Origin: TMED27 sp964350435
GTDB lineage: Bacteria; Pseudomonadota; Alphaproteobacteria; Micavibrionales; Micavibrionaceae
Direction: 5' to 3'
Length of the DNA stretch: 46,424 nucleotides
Assembly (NCBI GenBank): GCA_964350435.1
Contig: CAYGJS010000017.1
Span: forward strand, 1 to 46,424
Position numbers and translations under genes: made by a program. Positions 23,749-33,300 of the stretch are shown here, in pieces (positions within the stretch are counted from its first letter, which is position 1; each line of letters begins with the position of its first letter). The notes beneath the pieces are model-generated. The model saw only the letters and a list, made by a program, of their open reading frames with translations, made no database searches and was not told the origin of the DNA.

Positions 23749-25248
23749 ATGCCAGTCCAAAAAATTATTTTGGCTTTTATTTCAATTTCATCCCTGTGTA
23801 TGGCGGTGGGATGTTCGTCAACCTCTGTAGATCTGGACTCCTCTCGGCACGCGGCTGCGATTGAGCAGGATCGCCAGAATCTTCAGTCTCCGGCACAAAT
23901 CCCCAAACGCATGAATCTCAGTCTTGAGCAGGCCATGGACATGGCGCTTCAGGAAAATCTGGATGCCCGCGTTTCCGCCTTGGAGTACTTAAGCGCCCAG
24001 GACAACGTCACACTGGAAAATATTAAGGCTCTGCCGAATGTAAAATGGGATTTGGAGCGCAATGGCCGTAACAGCGATCCCGCCTCCACCAGCTTTTCTG
24101 TCGCGACGGGGCTGCAGTCTCTTGAGCCATCAATCTCCACCGAGCGTTACCGCAACACCCGTGATTTGACCGTGAGCTGGAATATCATCGACGCCGCCAC
24201 CGCCCTCATGCAGGCGAGATCTGCCAGCGACCGCGCCGCAATTTCCGCAGAGCGCTTCGCCAAGGTACAGCAAAACATATACCGCGATGTTCGCTCCGCG
24301 TATTGGCGCGCCTGGGCAGATGACCATACAGCCAGCGAAACACGGAATTTGATCGCGCAAGCCAGAGCCCATATGGATAAAATTGATAGTGCCGCAGCGC
24401 AGCGTTTGATCTCCAAGTCCGAAGCCGCGCAGCGTAAAACCCCGTTTCTGCAAGCGGCAAAATCGCTGGAAACCCTTCAAAACCAAATCGGTCTCGCCAA
24501 TATTGAGTTAAAAAGCCTGTTGAATGTACCGCAAGACACCGTGCTGATCTTGACCTCACCCCCGCCCAAATCCACGAAAGCCCTGGACGAAATTTTGAAA
24601 GAAGATCTTGAGGGGCTGGAGCTTCTGGCTCTGCAAAACCGTCCTGAAATGCGCGAAGCGTTTCTTGAGAAGAATATTTCCATCCGCGCCGCCAAGGAAG
24701 AGATTGTCCGCACCATTCCGGGTACGGAGCTGTTTTATGCCCTGAACGGGGACAGCAACAGATATCTGGAAAATAATAGCTGGCGCAGCTATTCCGCCAG
24801 CCTCATTCAAAACATCACCAATCTGCTCACTCTGCCAGCCCGTTATAGCATCGCCCGCAAAAACGAAGACTTAAGCGAAGCCCGCAGAGTGACTCTTGCC
24901 GCCGCCATAATCGCCCAGCTCCACATCGCCCGTCAGGGGCTGGGCTACGCGATGGACCTGCAGGAGATTGCACAACAGGAAAAACAAGCCGCGAAATCGC
25001 AGTCTTTCGCCGCGCAAAAACGCCAGCATACGGGGCATGCGGCAAAAGGGGATGTTCTGCTGGCGCGCATGCAGACGCAGGAAAAACAGATTGAATCCTA
25101 TCAGGCACTGGCCGCCTCTCAGGATTCCTACGCCGCCCTCCTCAATACGCTGGGCTTGGGGCTGGAGGATGATCCGTCACTGGCATCTTTGCGTGCCAAA
25201 ACCCTGGAGGCAGCCTCTGATAGGGCAGAGAAAGGGGCGGCAACATGA
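23749..25248 (+). CDS. TolC-family outer-membrane efflux protein
   Basis: The 499-residue outer-membrane channel component has a lipoprotein-type signal peptide ending AVGC-SST. The mature part carries two long alpha-hairpin halves typical of the outer-membrane efflux family: LSLEQAMDMALQENLDARVSA near residue 55, and a second half from about residue 270 with LQNRPEMREAF. In a type I-like system it would form the exit duct. It is the first gene of the operon and overlaps the next one by the 4 bp ATGA, so the stoichiometry of channel and adaptor is likely coupled by translation. No clear ribosome site precedes its ATG. Confidence 0.9.
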   Translation: MPVQKIILAFISISSLCMAVGCSSTSVDLDSSRHAAAIEQDRQNLQSPAQIPKRMNLSLEQAMDMALQENLDARVSALEYLSAQDNVTLENIKALPNVKWDLERNGRNSDPASTSFSVATGLQSLEPSISTERYRNTRDLTVSWNIIDAATALMQARSASDRAAISAERFAKVQQNIYRDVRSAYWRAWADDHTASETRNLIAQARAHMDKIDSAAAQRLISKSEAAQRKTPFLQAAKSLETLQNQIGLANIELKSLLNVPQDTVLILTSPPPKSTKALDEILKEDLEGLELLALQNRPEMREAFLEKNISIRAAKEEIVRTIPGTELFYALNGDSNRYLENNSWRSYSASLIQNITNLLTLPARYSIARKNEDLSEARRVTLAAAIIAQLHIARQGLGYAMDLQEIAQQEKQAAKSQSFAAQKRQHTGHAAKGDVLLARMQTQEKQIESYQALAASQDSYAALLNTLGLGLEDDPSLASLRAKTLEAASDRAEKGAAT

Positions 25249-26792
25249 AATTCAGATTGAAAAAAATCCGTTTCAAGAACGCCCCTAAAATCCGGATTAT
25301 TTGGCCGAAGGTCAATCTGCCGCCGCTCACTTTGCCGAAGCTCTCTATCCCGAAGTTTGCCCTTCCGAAGATCGCCCTTCCGAAGATTGCAATGCCAAAG
25401 CCAGCTTTGCCTAAAATAATTCTCCCGAAATTCTCACGGCCTCAAGTCAAATGGCCTCAAGTCAAATGGCCTCAAGTCAAATGGCCTCAAGTCAAATGGC
25501 CTGAAATAAAAACACCAGAATTAAAACGGCCGAATTTGGTTCTGCCGAAGGTAAGCCTGCCCGCTCTCAAATTTCCGGAAGTCAAACTTCCACAGATCAA
25601 ACTTCCACAGATAAAATTTCCACAGATTAAACTTCCACAGATCAAATTTCCACAGATTAAACTTCCACAGATCAAATTCCCGGAAGTCAAATTTCCGAAG
25701 TTTGAAATCCCTGCCTATAAAATGCCTGTTTGGCGGGCACCGGATATCAGCGCGGAAAATATGCGCGGAATCGCCGCGGTTCTGGCCTGCGTTGCGGTGT
25801 TCACCGTTTTGCAATTCGGCCTTGGCGCAGGCGCAAATGTTCTGGCGCGCACCTATGGCAAGCTGGAAAAGGTCAGGGATCAGGCCTGGCATCAGATGGC
25901 CTCTGCTGATGACGCTACGTATTTGAATACAATCGTTCCGGCTTCCGGAAACCCTGAAGCCTATATACTGGCGCAAAGAGACGAGCAGGAAGAACCGGAT
26001 AGCCAAGGCCGCTATGCCATCGAAGAAGAAACGCTTGATATCGAAGCGGTTCTGATCCCGCGTGAAAACACTGTGATTTCCAGCAGCCGCGACGGCAAAA
26101 TCAAATCCATCAACTTTGACAACGGCGAAACCTTTAAGAAGGGCGATATCTTGGTCGAATATGTCTGTAAAGACCTTAAGGCAGAGCTTGAAATTGCCCA
26201 ATCTCAAAAAGACCTGACACAACAAAAATCCTCCGCAGGGTATAAGCTCTTTAAGCTTGATATTATATCCGACCTCGAAAAGCTGGAGTTCGAAAGCGAA
26301 AGCAAGCAGGCCGAAGTCAGGGCCAGCCTTTATGAAACCCGCATGGATGATTGTCAAATCCGCGCCGAATATGATGGCCGCGTGATCAAACGCCTTGCCA
26401 ATCCTGCCGAATTTACGCGTACAGACCGTGTTTTGATGGAGATTGCTTCGGATGAATATCTAAAAGCGGAATTCCTTTTGCCTTCGCGCTGGCTCCGCTG
26501 GGTGAATATCGGCGCACCTTTGAGCGTCAGCATCAACGAAACCGACAAAGTCTATAAGGCTCAGATCAGATATATTTACGGTGAGGTCGACCCCGTCAGC
26601 CAATCTATACAAGTGACCGCGCAGCTAGAACCTTATCAGGATCCTCTGCTGCCCGGAATGAGCGGGCAGGCAACGCTGAATGTGAACGATATTCGTAACG
26701 CCGGAATTTATGGTTTCCTTGAAACACTTCCCGAGAAGAGCCCCGAAAAAACCGCCCAAATAGATCAGCCCCTCTCTGTAAAGATGAGGTAA
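25245..26792 (+). CDS. HlyD-family adaptor with a 30-copy proline pentapeptide domain
   Basis: The 515-residue inner-membrane adaptor has an extraordinary cytoplasmic N-terminal region. From Pro21 to Pro166 every fifth residue is proline, 30 times without a break, in units of the type P-[KQE]-[IVL]-K-[LFW]. It is strongly basic and has no Gly or Cys. A single membrane helix follows (about residues 175-195, AAVLACVAVFTVLQF). The periplasmic part is HlyD-like, with a biotinyl-lipoyl region (NTVISSSRDGKIKSI, FKKGDILVEY), a short helical hairpin and a beta-barrel (about 290-500). By charge the N-terminus lies in the cytosol. Such a rod could span a distance, bind the substrate, or bind nucleic acid or lipid; none of these is shown. 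It is followed after 3 bp by the next adaptor. Confidence 0.85.
   Translation: MKFRLKKIRFKNAPKIRIIWPKVNLPPLTLPKLSIPKFALPKIALPKIAMPKPALPKIILPKFSRPQVKWPQVKWPQVKWPQVKWPEIKTPELKRPNLVLPKVSLPALKFPEVKLPQIKLPQIKFPQIKLPQIKFPQIKLPQIKFPEVKFPKFEIPAYKMPVWRAPDISAENMRGIAAVLACVAVFTVLQFGLGAGANVLARTYGKLEKVRDQAWHQMASADDATYLNTIVPASGNPEAYILAQRDEQEEPDSQGRYAIEEETLDIEAVLIPRENTVISSSRDGKIKSINFDNGETFKKGDILVEYVCKDLKAELEIAQSQKDLTQQKSSAGYKLFKLDIISDLEKLEFESESKQAEVRASLYETRMDDCQIRAEYDGRVIKRLANPAEFTRTDRVLMEIASDEYLKAEFLLPSRWLRWVNIGAPLSVSINETDKVYKAQIRYIYGEVDPVSQSIQVTAQLEPYQDPLLPGMSGQATLNVNDIRNAGIYGFLETLPEKSPEKTAQIDQPLSVKMR
25305..25754 (+). repeat. 15-bp coding tandem repeats of the pentapeptide domain
   Basis: Within the 450 bp that encode the pentapeptides, CCTCAAGTCAAATGG occurs four times in a row, identically (25440-25499). 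A second block of six near-identical 15-bp units coding PQIK[LF] fills 25590-25679, alternating ATCAAA and ATTAAA/ATAAAA. Identical neighbours show recent slippage-type expansion; the outer units have diverged at DNA level while keeping the Pro period. Confidence 0.95.
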
Positions 26793-26795
26793 TCA

Positions 26796-28118
26796 ATGGA
26801 AAGAGTTCTGACCCTGTTGGATATTCAAAAACAGGCGCGCGAGGCCCTGGATATACGCGCTCTTGAGTTCATCGCCCTGAATGCCAGCCTCAAACTCATT
26901 CCGTATAAACAGGCCGTCGCATGGCATAAAACCGAAATGGGCATCAGCCTCACTGGCGCGTCAGGGAATGTCAGCATTGACCAGAATGGCCCATATGCTC
27001 TTTTTCTAAAAGAATTTATCAAAAGGGCACTGGTCGAAAAAAACGATGCGCATGTCCGCGTATTTTCAAAAGATACGATGACGGGACAAGACCAACAAAA
27101 CTGGCAAGACCATATCGGCGCGCACGCCGCGCTTATGCTCTTCAAAACCCCGCAAGACGGCGTGATGGCAGGATTATGGCTGGAACGTGACAAAGCGTTT
27201 AAAGAGCCTGAGCTGCCGCTTCTGGAAGAACTCGCCCATTCTTTCGCACAAAACTATGCCTATTTAAGACTGCGCCATAAATCCGCATTCTTCTCCCCGC
27301 TTAAAAACATGAAAAAGCATAGCAAAATCATGAGTATTATCCTCGCGGCTCTGTGCCTTTTTCCTGTGCGTTTAAGCGTTACCGCGCCCGCCGAAGTGGT
27401 GGCAAAAAGTCCAAACGTGATGACCATCCCCTTTGACGGCGTGCTGGATGAGGTTCTTATAAAACCTGGGGAGGAGGTAGAAGAAAATCAGCCGCTCTTC
27501 ACCATGGAAAAAACCGATCTGGAAGGCAAGATCGAGGCCGCCGCGCAAGATCTGAAATCCGCGCAAGGCAAGCTTGCCCGCTTGCGCCGTGAATCTTTAA
27601 GTGCGCCGGAGAAAAAAGCCGAACTCAACCAGCTCCGCTCCGATATCGATGTGCGTCAGGTTGAACTCGATCACGCCCGAAAACTGATGCAAAAAAGCGA
27701 TGTATCCGCGCCCTCCGCGGGCGTGGCCATCTTCGCGGATGCCAATGATTTCGAAGGCCGTCCCGTGCATACCGGAGAAAAAGTGATGGTGGTGGCCGAC
27801 CCGGCGCAAATCGAGGTTTTGATTAAAGTGCCGGTCGATAATATGCTGCCCATCAATTCGCAAAGCCCTGTGAAGTTTTTCCTCAATGTTTCACCGTTAA
27901 GCGGTTATAACGCCGATATTATCAGCATGGGCTATCAACCCAGCCCCGACCCCGAAGGCACGCTGAGCTATAAAATCCGTGCCCAAGTCACGGGTGATAA
28001 AGCCCCGCCGCGCATCGGCTGGAAAGGCACCGCCAAAATCAAAGGCGGTTGGACGATTCTGGCCTATTCGATTTTGCGGCGCCCGCTTATCACCCTGCGC
28101 AGAGTTTCGGGGCTTTAG
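26796..28118 (+). CDS. HlyD-family adaptor with N-terminal GAF-like domain
   Basis: The 440-residue product begins with about 170 cytoplasmic residues that resemble a GAF-type sensor fold (LDIRALEFIALNASLKLIPY, a glycine/strand segment, and LPLLEELAHSFAQNYAYLRL at the end). A membrane helix follows (about 177-193, IMSIILAALCLFPV), then an HlyD-like periplasmic arm: lipoyl half (VMTIPFDGVLDEVLIKPGEEV), a coiled-coil hairpin (about 245-300) and a second lipoyl half with SDVSAPSAGVAIFAD. The GAF call is from overall pattern only. It lies 3 bp after the first adaptor with GAGG overlapping that gene's end, and 3 bp before the M50 gene. Confidence 0.82.
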   Translation: MERVLTLLDIQKQAREALDIRALEFIALNASLKLIPYKQAVAWHKTEMGISLTGASGNVSIDQNGPYALFLKEFIKRALVEKNDAHVRVFSKDTMTGQDQQNWQDHIGAHAALMLFKTPQDGVMAGLWLERDKAFKEPELPLLEELAHSFAQNYAYLRLRHKSAFFSPLKNMKKHSKIMSIILAALCLFPVRLSVTAPAEVVAKSPNVMTIPFDGVLDEVLIKPGEEVEENQPLFTMEKTDLEGKIEAAAQDLKSAQGKLARLRRESLSAPEKKAELNQLRSDIDVRQVELDHARKLMQKSDVSAPSAGVAIFADANDFEGRPVHTGEKVMVVADPAQIEVLIKVPVDNMLPINSQSPVKFFLNVSPLSGYNADIISMGYQPSPDPEGTLSYKIRAQVTGDKAPPRIGWKGTAKIKGGWTILAYSILRRPLITLRRVSGL

Positions 28119-28121
28119 GAT

Positions 28122-30245
28122 ATGATCGAAAATCCTGAAGAGCAAAACAAAGACTTTACCCTCCCGGCTCTAAACCCGTTGATGAAAATCTTTAAGGCCA
28201 GCAATGATCGTGACGGCAGACCGCGCTGGAGCCTCTATCACCCCGCATCAAACAAATATTTCTACCTCAGCTGGGTCGAGTTCGAATGCCTTGGTCGGTT
28301 TCACAAATATAAAACCGCAAGTGAATTGATTGAATCGGTAAACGCACAAACCACCCTCAGCATTGATCTGGATGATGTGAAGGCTTTGGTAATGTTCTTG
28401 CAAACCCAAGCCCTCGTATCAAGCGAGCACCAAGCCGCCCCGCAGCTCGCCAAAGAAAAACCACTCTGGGAGCGCATCGTCCACGGCTATCTCTATTTCA
28501 CGCTGCCGCTTTTCAAACCCGAAACCTTCCTGAAAAACACCCTGCACTATGTCACGCCGCTGCTGACCAAAAAATTTATGATGATTATGGTGGCGATTAT
28601 GACGCTGGGTGTGTTTTTGACTCTGCAACGCTTGGATGAATTCACCCATACTTTTCTCGAAATGTTCACCCTGCGTGGCGCGATCCTGACGGCTATCGTT
28701 TTTATGGGCATCAAAATCATCCACGAATTTGCTCATGCCTATGTCGCCACAAAACACGGCGTGCGCGTGCCCCATATGGGCGTGGCCTTCATCGTGATGT
28801 ACCCCGTGCTCTACACCGAAACCACAGCCAGTTGGCAAATTGAATCCAAAGAAAAACGCATCGAAATCGGCCTTGCCGGTGTGATGGCCGAACTGTCTCT
28901 GGCGGCCATCGCGCTCATGCTCTGGCATATCTTACCGCCGGGCATGGGGCAAAGCATCGCCTTCAGTGTTGTCGCTATCTCCCTGATCGGGTCATTATTT
29001 ATCAATCTCAACCCGTTAATGCGTTTTGACGGATATTTCGTGCTCAGCGACGCGCTGAACATCGAAAACCTGCATGCCCGCGCGATTGACCTTGCGCGTT
29101 GGCGGCTGCGTAAAGCCTTGTTTAACCTCAAGGATCCGCCGCCTGATCACTTTGATTCCGCCCTCCAAACCGCCATGCTGGTCTTTGGTTTTGCAATCAT
29201 AATCTATCGTTTCTTCCTCTTCGCCGGGATTGCACTTTTGGTGTATCACGTGTTTTTCAAACCCCTCGGTTTTATCATGATGCTGTTGGAATTGATTTGG
29301 TTTATGGGGATGCCGCTTTGGAGCGAGCTTAAAGTCTGGTGGCAGCGGCGCGCCGATATCTGGGCGCAAAAACGGGCGCGGGGCGTTTTCGCCGTTGTCG
29401 GCACCCTGGTTCTGATCACCTTGCTACCGATACAAACGCAAATCTCCGCGCCCGCCGTGATGCATGCCGCGCAAATCCGCACGGTTTATTCGCCATCTGC
29501 GGCCTATATAGCCGCGCTGAAAGTCAAAGATACTCAGCAGGTTCAGGAGGGCGAAGTGCTCGCGGTTTTAGAATCCACAGAACTTGAAAAGGAATTGCGC
29601 TTAGCCGGACTGGAACTCAAAAGCTTGCAAGATCAAATTCGCCGCCAAAAAACCGATCCCGCGCTCTACCGCGAAAGCGCAGGGCGTTTGGAGGGGGACC
29701 TCGAAAAGGCGGATAAAGCATTGGAAACACTTAAGAATAAAAAGGATCGTTTAGTCGTCAAGGCACCCTTTGATGGCGTCATTCGTGATCTGTCCCCCGA
29801 TATTCATGTGGGCCGCTTTGTCTCCTCCGCCGAAGCTCTTTTCACCATTCTCAAACCGCAAGAGATTGAAGTCACAGCCTATGTCGGAGAGGAATCCCTG
29901 AGCCGACTGAAAAACAACAACAAAGCCGCATTTTATCCAGATTTCGCCTTTGCCCGCTCCATTCCGCTGGTTTTGCAGCAAATCGACCCCGTAAATATCA
30001 ATGTTTTCACCAAGCCCGAACTCGCCAGCGTGTTTGGCGGCGATATCCCCAGCGCCATGCAAGAGGGTCACGCTGTCCCCCTCGCCCCCACTTACGCAGC
30101 AAATCTTAAAACATTGAAAAATATAGAGAAAACACAATTCAGCCAAAAGGGGCAGGTGCATATTCATGCCACGCGCCAAAGCGCAATCCTATCAGGGGTA
30201 AAACGCATAATCGCCCTGTTCGTCAGAGAGAGCGGTTTGAACTAA
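28122..30245 (+). CDS. M50-type membrane metalloprotease fused to an HlyD-like arm
   Basis: The 707-residue product has three parts. Residues 15-95 form a small domain with the pattern of PqqD-like winged helices (WSLYHPASNKYFYLSWVEFE; TASELIES). Residues 150-430 form a multi-helix membrane domain with the zinc motif HEFAH (201-205) and a distal NPLMRFDGYF with Asp303, the two halves of an M50/site-2-protease centre. Residues 440-690 form an HlyD-like lipoyl and hairpin arm (KVKDTQQVQEGEVLAVLES; VKAPFDGVIRDL). All three zinc-ligand positions are present, so it should be active. It sits immediately before the giant adhesin gene in a system without an ABC transporter. I infer that it handles that protein. 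Confidence 0.88.
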   Translation: MIENPEEQNKDFTLPALNPLMKIFKASNDRDGRPRWSLYHPASNKYFYLSWVEFECLGRFHKYKTASELIESVNAQTTLSIDLDDVKALVMFLQTQALVSSEHQAAPQLAKEKPLWERIVHGYLYFTLPLFKPETFLKNTLHYVTPLLTKKFMMIMVAIMTLGVFLTLQRLDEFTHTFLEMFTLRGAILTAIVFMGIKIIHEFAHAYVATKHGVRVPHMGVAFIVMYPVLYTETTASWQIESKEKRIEIGLAGVMAELSLAAIALMLWHILPPGMGQSIAFSVVAISLIGSLFINLNPLMRFDGYFVLSDALNIENLHARAIDLARWRLRKALFNLKDPPPDHFDSALQTAMLVFGFAIIIYRFFLFAGIALLVYHVFFKPLGFIMMLLELIWFMGMPLWSELKVWWQRRADIWAQKRARGVFAVVGTLVLITLLPIQTQISAPAVMHAAQIRTVYSPSAAYIAALKVKDTQQVQEGEVLAVLESTELEKELRLAGLELKSLQDQIRRQKTDPALYRESAGRLEGDLEKADKALETLKNKKDRLVVKAPFDGVIRDLSPDIHVGRFVSSAEALFTILKPQEIEVTAYVGEESLSRLKNNNKAAFYPDFAFARSIPLVLQQIDPVNINVFTKPELASVFGGDIPSAMQEGHAVPLAPTYAANLKTLKNIEKTQFSQKGQVHIHATRQSAILSGVKRIIALFVRESGLN

Positions 30246-30350
30246 AAACATCCGTCAACAGATTGAAAAGCATAGATTTTCTTAAGGTTTTAGTAGGATT
30301 TAAGACATACAATGGTAATTGGGACAAAAAAATAAAATAACGGGGACTCC
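30246..30350 (+). promoter_or_regulatory. Leader before the giant adhesin gene
   Basis: The 105-bp AT-rich leader contains a TACAAT (30308-30313) that could be a -10, but no proper -35 is 16-18 bp upstream. CGGGGA (30341-30346) is the ribosome site for the GTG start at 30351. The much longer gap than elsewhere in the operon suggests separate control of the adhesin. Confidence 0.35.
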
Positions 30351-33300
30351 GTGGCCGGATTGATCAAGAATAAAATCAAAATTATTCCATTGGAAAAACG
30401 CCTGATGCTGGACGCATCCTTGGCGGGCATAATCTCGTCTACGGTTCTGGCCGAAGACATCACAAATGCGAGCGCGGATTTCATCGATAACGATGTGACC
30501 ATCAGCGGCTCGACAACTGATTTTAATGGCGATGATCTCACAATTTCTACAACAGGCGGCGCCGAAGACCAACTGACGATCAACAACGAAGGCACAGGCG
30601 CAGGTCAAATCAGTATCTCCGGCACTGATATTTCTTATGAAGGTGTGATAATCGGCAGCCTGACCTCCGATGGAGTCAATGGCGCAGACCTCACGGTTTC
30701 CCTCAACGCCAATGCGACGCAAGCAGGGATTGAGCGCCTGATCGAAAACGTGAAATACCAAAATATTTCTGATACGCCGACGACCTCAAGAACCGTAACC
30801 GTAGCCTTAGGCGCATATTTTTCCGAAGATGTGAGTATTACAGTGGTTGCACAAAACGATGACTTGGTGCTCGCCGCCAATAACGGCCTGACGGTGGCTG
30901 AGGGCGCGTCGACCCTGATTACGACGGCGGATTTAAATGTTACGGATGTCGATGACGCGAACGCGGATCTGGTGTTCACAGTAACCAGCACGGTTTCCGT
31001 GGGACGTTTGGAGCTGACAACCAATACCGGCGTTGCTATCACCAGCTTCACGATGGACGACATCGTCAATAACCGCGTTCAATATGTTCACAACGACACG
31101 GAAACATTTGCAGACAGCTTTGATTTTACTGTCACCGATGGGGACACGACATTGGCGGAGGATACGTTTGATATCACCATTACGCCGGTGAATGATCCCT
31201 TGTCCTTGACGACCAATTCAGGGGTAACAGTTTTTGAGAATTTCTCAACCTCGATTGGTGGGGATATCACCCAATTCGGAACAGAGCTGCTTCGCTATAC
31301 TTCAACAGGCACCTACGGAACATGGGACGGCACGGTTGATAATGGCAATGTCCAGTATCGCCTTGTGTTTACGACGCCGGGTGTGAACCCGACTGAAGGA
31401 CCGCCGGGAGACGTATTGTTTGAAAGCGGCGGCGCAGGGGTTGGGCTTGGTCTTTATCTCAATTCTGATATGGAGCTTGATTTTTATGCGGGCGCGGCGG
31501 CGGCTACACCCCGCCTTTCCAGTGATGCTTTGGCGGCGGGAACGCAATATGCGGTTATTGTCGAAATTGACCAGACAACCGATCAAATTCGACTGCATTA
31601 TCAGCAAGAGTCCAGCCATGATTGGTTCCGTTTTGGCCGTCTGGCTGAAAAAACATTGGATGGTTATAGTTCCACGGATCATTCGGGAAGCGATGGCGCA
31701 GGCGTGGGCCGTGCCTCAAGTTCAGGTGGTAAGGGCGGGTATAATGGCCCAAGTACAGGCAATATCGGAACCTTTACAGGCAGCATTGATAGCGATCTTG
31801 TGATTACGAGGTTCCCTGCTGATTCTGGGATGCTCAATACGCAGCTGGTGGCTCTTGATACGGATACGCTGACGACCAACATCATTTATACAATCACCGA
31901 TGATGTTGATAACGGCACGCTTTATCGCAGCGGGGTTGCGCTGGGGCTAGGTGATAGCTTTAGCCAGGCTGATCTGGATTTAAATCGTATCACCTACACC
32001 AGTACAGGCGGTTCGCCTGAGAGCTTTGATTTTTCTGTGAGTGATGGAACCACCACCATTGCGGGACAAACATTTACGATTACGATTGATACATCCAACA
32101 CCGCGCCTGAGATTCTGACCTCCACGACAATTTATGAAGAAGATTTTGAAGGCGGCACGACAGGGTGGAATAATAATACAACTACGAGCGATACAACGCT
32201 CAGTGAGTTTTGGGGGCGTTTTGGCCGCAGTATTCATGTTGGCGGCGATCAGGAGTTATTTCAGACCTTTACAACATCCGGAACGCAGGATTACATCGTC
32301 GTGGAGTTTGATTTTTATGAGCTGGATACATGGGATAATGAATATTTCTATATCTTTGTGAATGACACGAATATTTTGGGGAACACGCATCGTTATCAGG
32401 TGAATACATTTGATCGCGAGGCTAGCGGGTCTAATGGAAATGTGTCTTGGAACGTGCAGGAAACCACAGAAGACTTAGGATACATTGCCTTTAACGGCGG
32501 CCAGCGGGATCAAACCTATCGTTATACGCTGGTGATTGAAAACGCAGACCCGACATTGAAGCTTGGCTTTGGCTCTAGCTTGAATTCAACAAATCTGAAT
32601 GATGAATCTTTTGGCATTGATAATATTACCATCACAGAATTAAGGCGAACAGCCGGTTCTGCGCAAGAATTTAACATTGCCGAAGATATTGGGAATGGTG
32701 ATGTGGTTGGGACTGTGCAAGCTGTTGAAGATAATATCGGTCAGAGCATCACTTATTCCCAAACAGGCGGCACTGGGAATGCACTTTTTGCGATTGATGC
32801 GAATACTGGCGAAATTACGGTGACGGATAATTCAGGTTTTGATTTTGAAGTCGGGCCGAATTCATACACGCTGGATATTTTGGTGACGGATGGGTTTTTA
32901 ACCGATACGCAAACCATCACGGTCAATTTGGTGGATGTGATGGAAAATACGCGCCCGAACATTAATGCGCATACATTCTCAATCGGGGAAGATGCGGCTG
33001 TGAATGACGATGTGGGTATTGTCACATCGACGGATCCTGAAGGCGATACGGTCACTTATCAAATTATTGGCGGGAATGACGGCAATGCGTTCAAAATTAA
33101 TGCGACAACAGGCTTGATTGAGGTTCGCACCGCAGGCGTTCTCGATTTTGATTCAGATAATCGTTATGACCTTCGTATTCGCGCATGGGATGATAATGAT
33201 CTTCGTATGTTCCATGACCGCACAATCGTGATTAACATCACGGATGTTGATGAGGCACCATCCTTGGATATTGAATATGTGATTGAGTCTCAAAATACGG

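Noticed and set aside
25440..25679. Short regular repeats that could suggest a CRISPR array
   Set aside because: The 15-bp units are directly adjacent without spacers, in phase with the reading frame and coding for P-x-x-K-x pentads.
25487..25690. Minus-strand frame with ICGSLICGN repeats
   Set aside because: It is the reverse reading of the pentapeptide-coding repeat and has no independent support.
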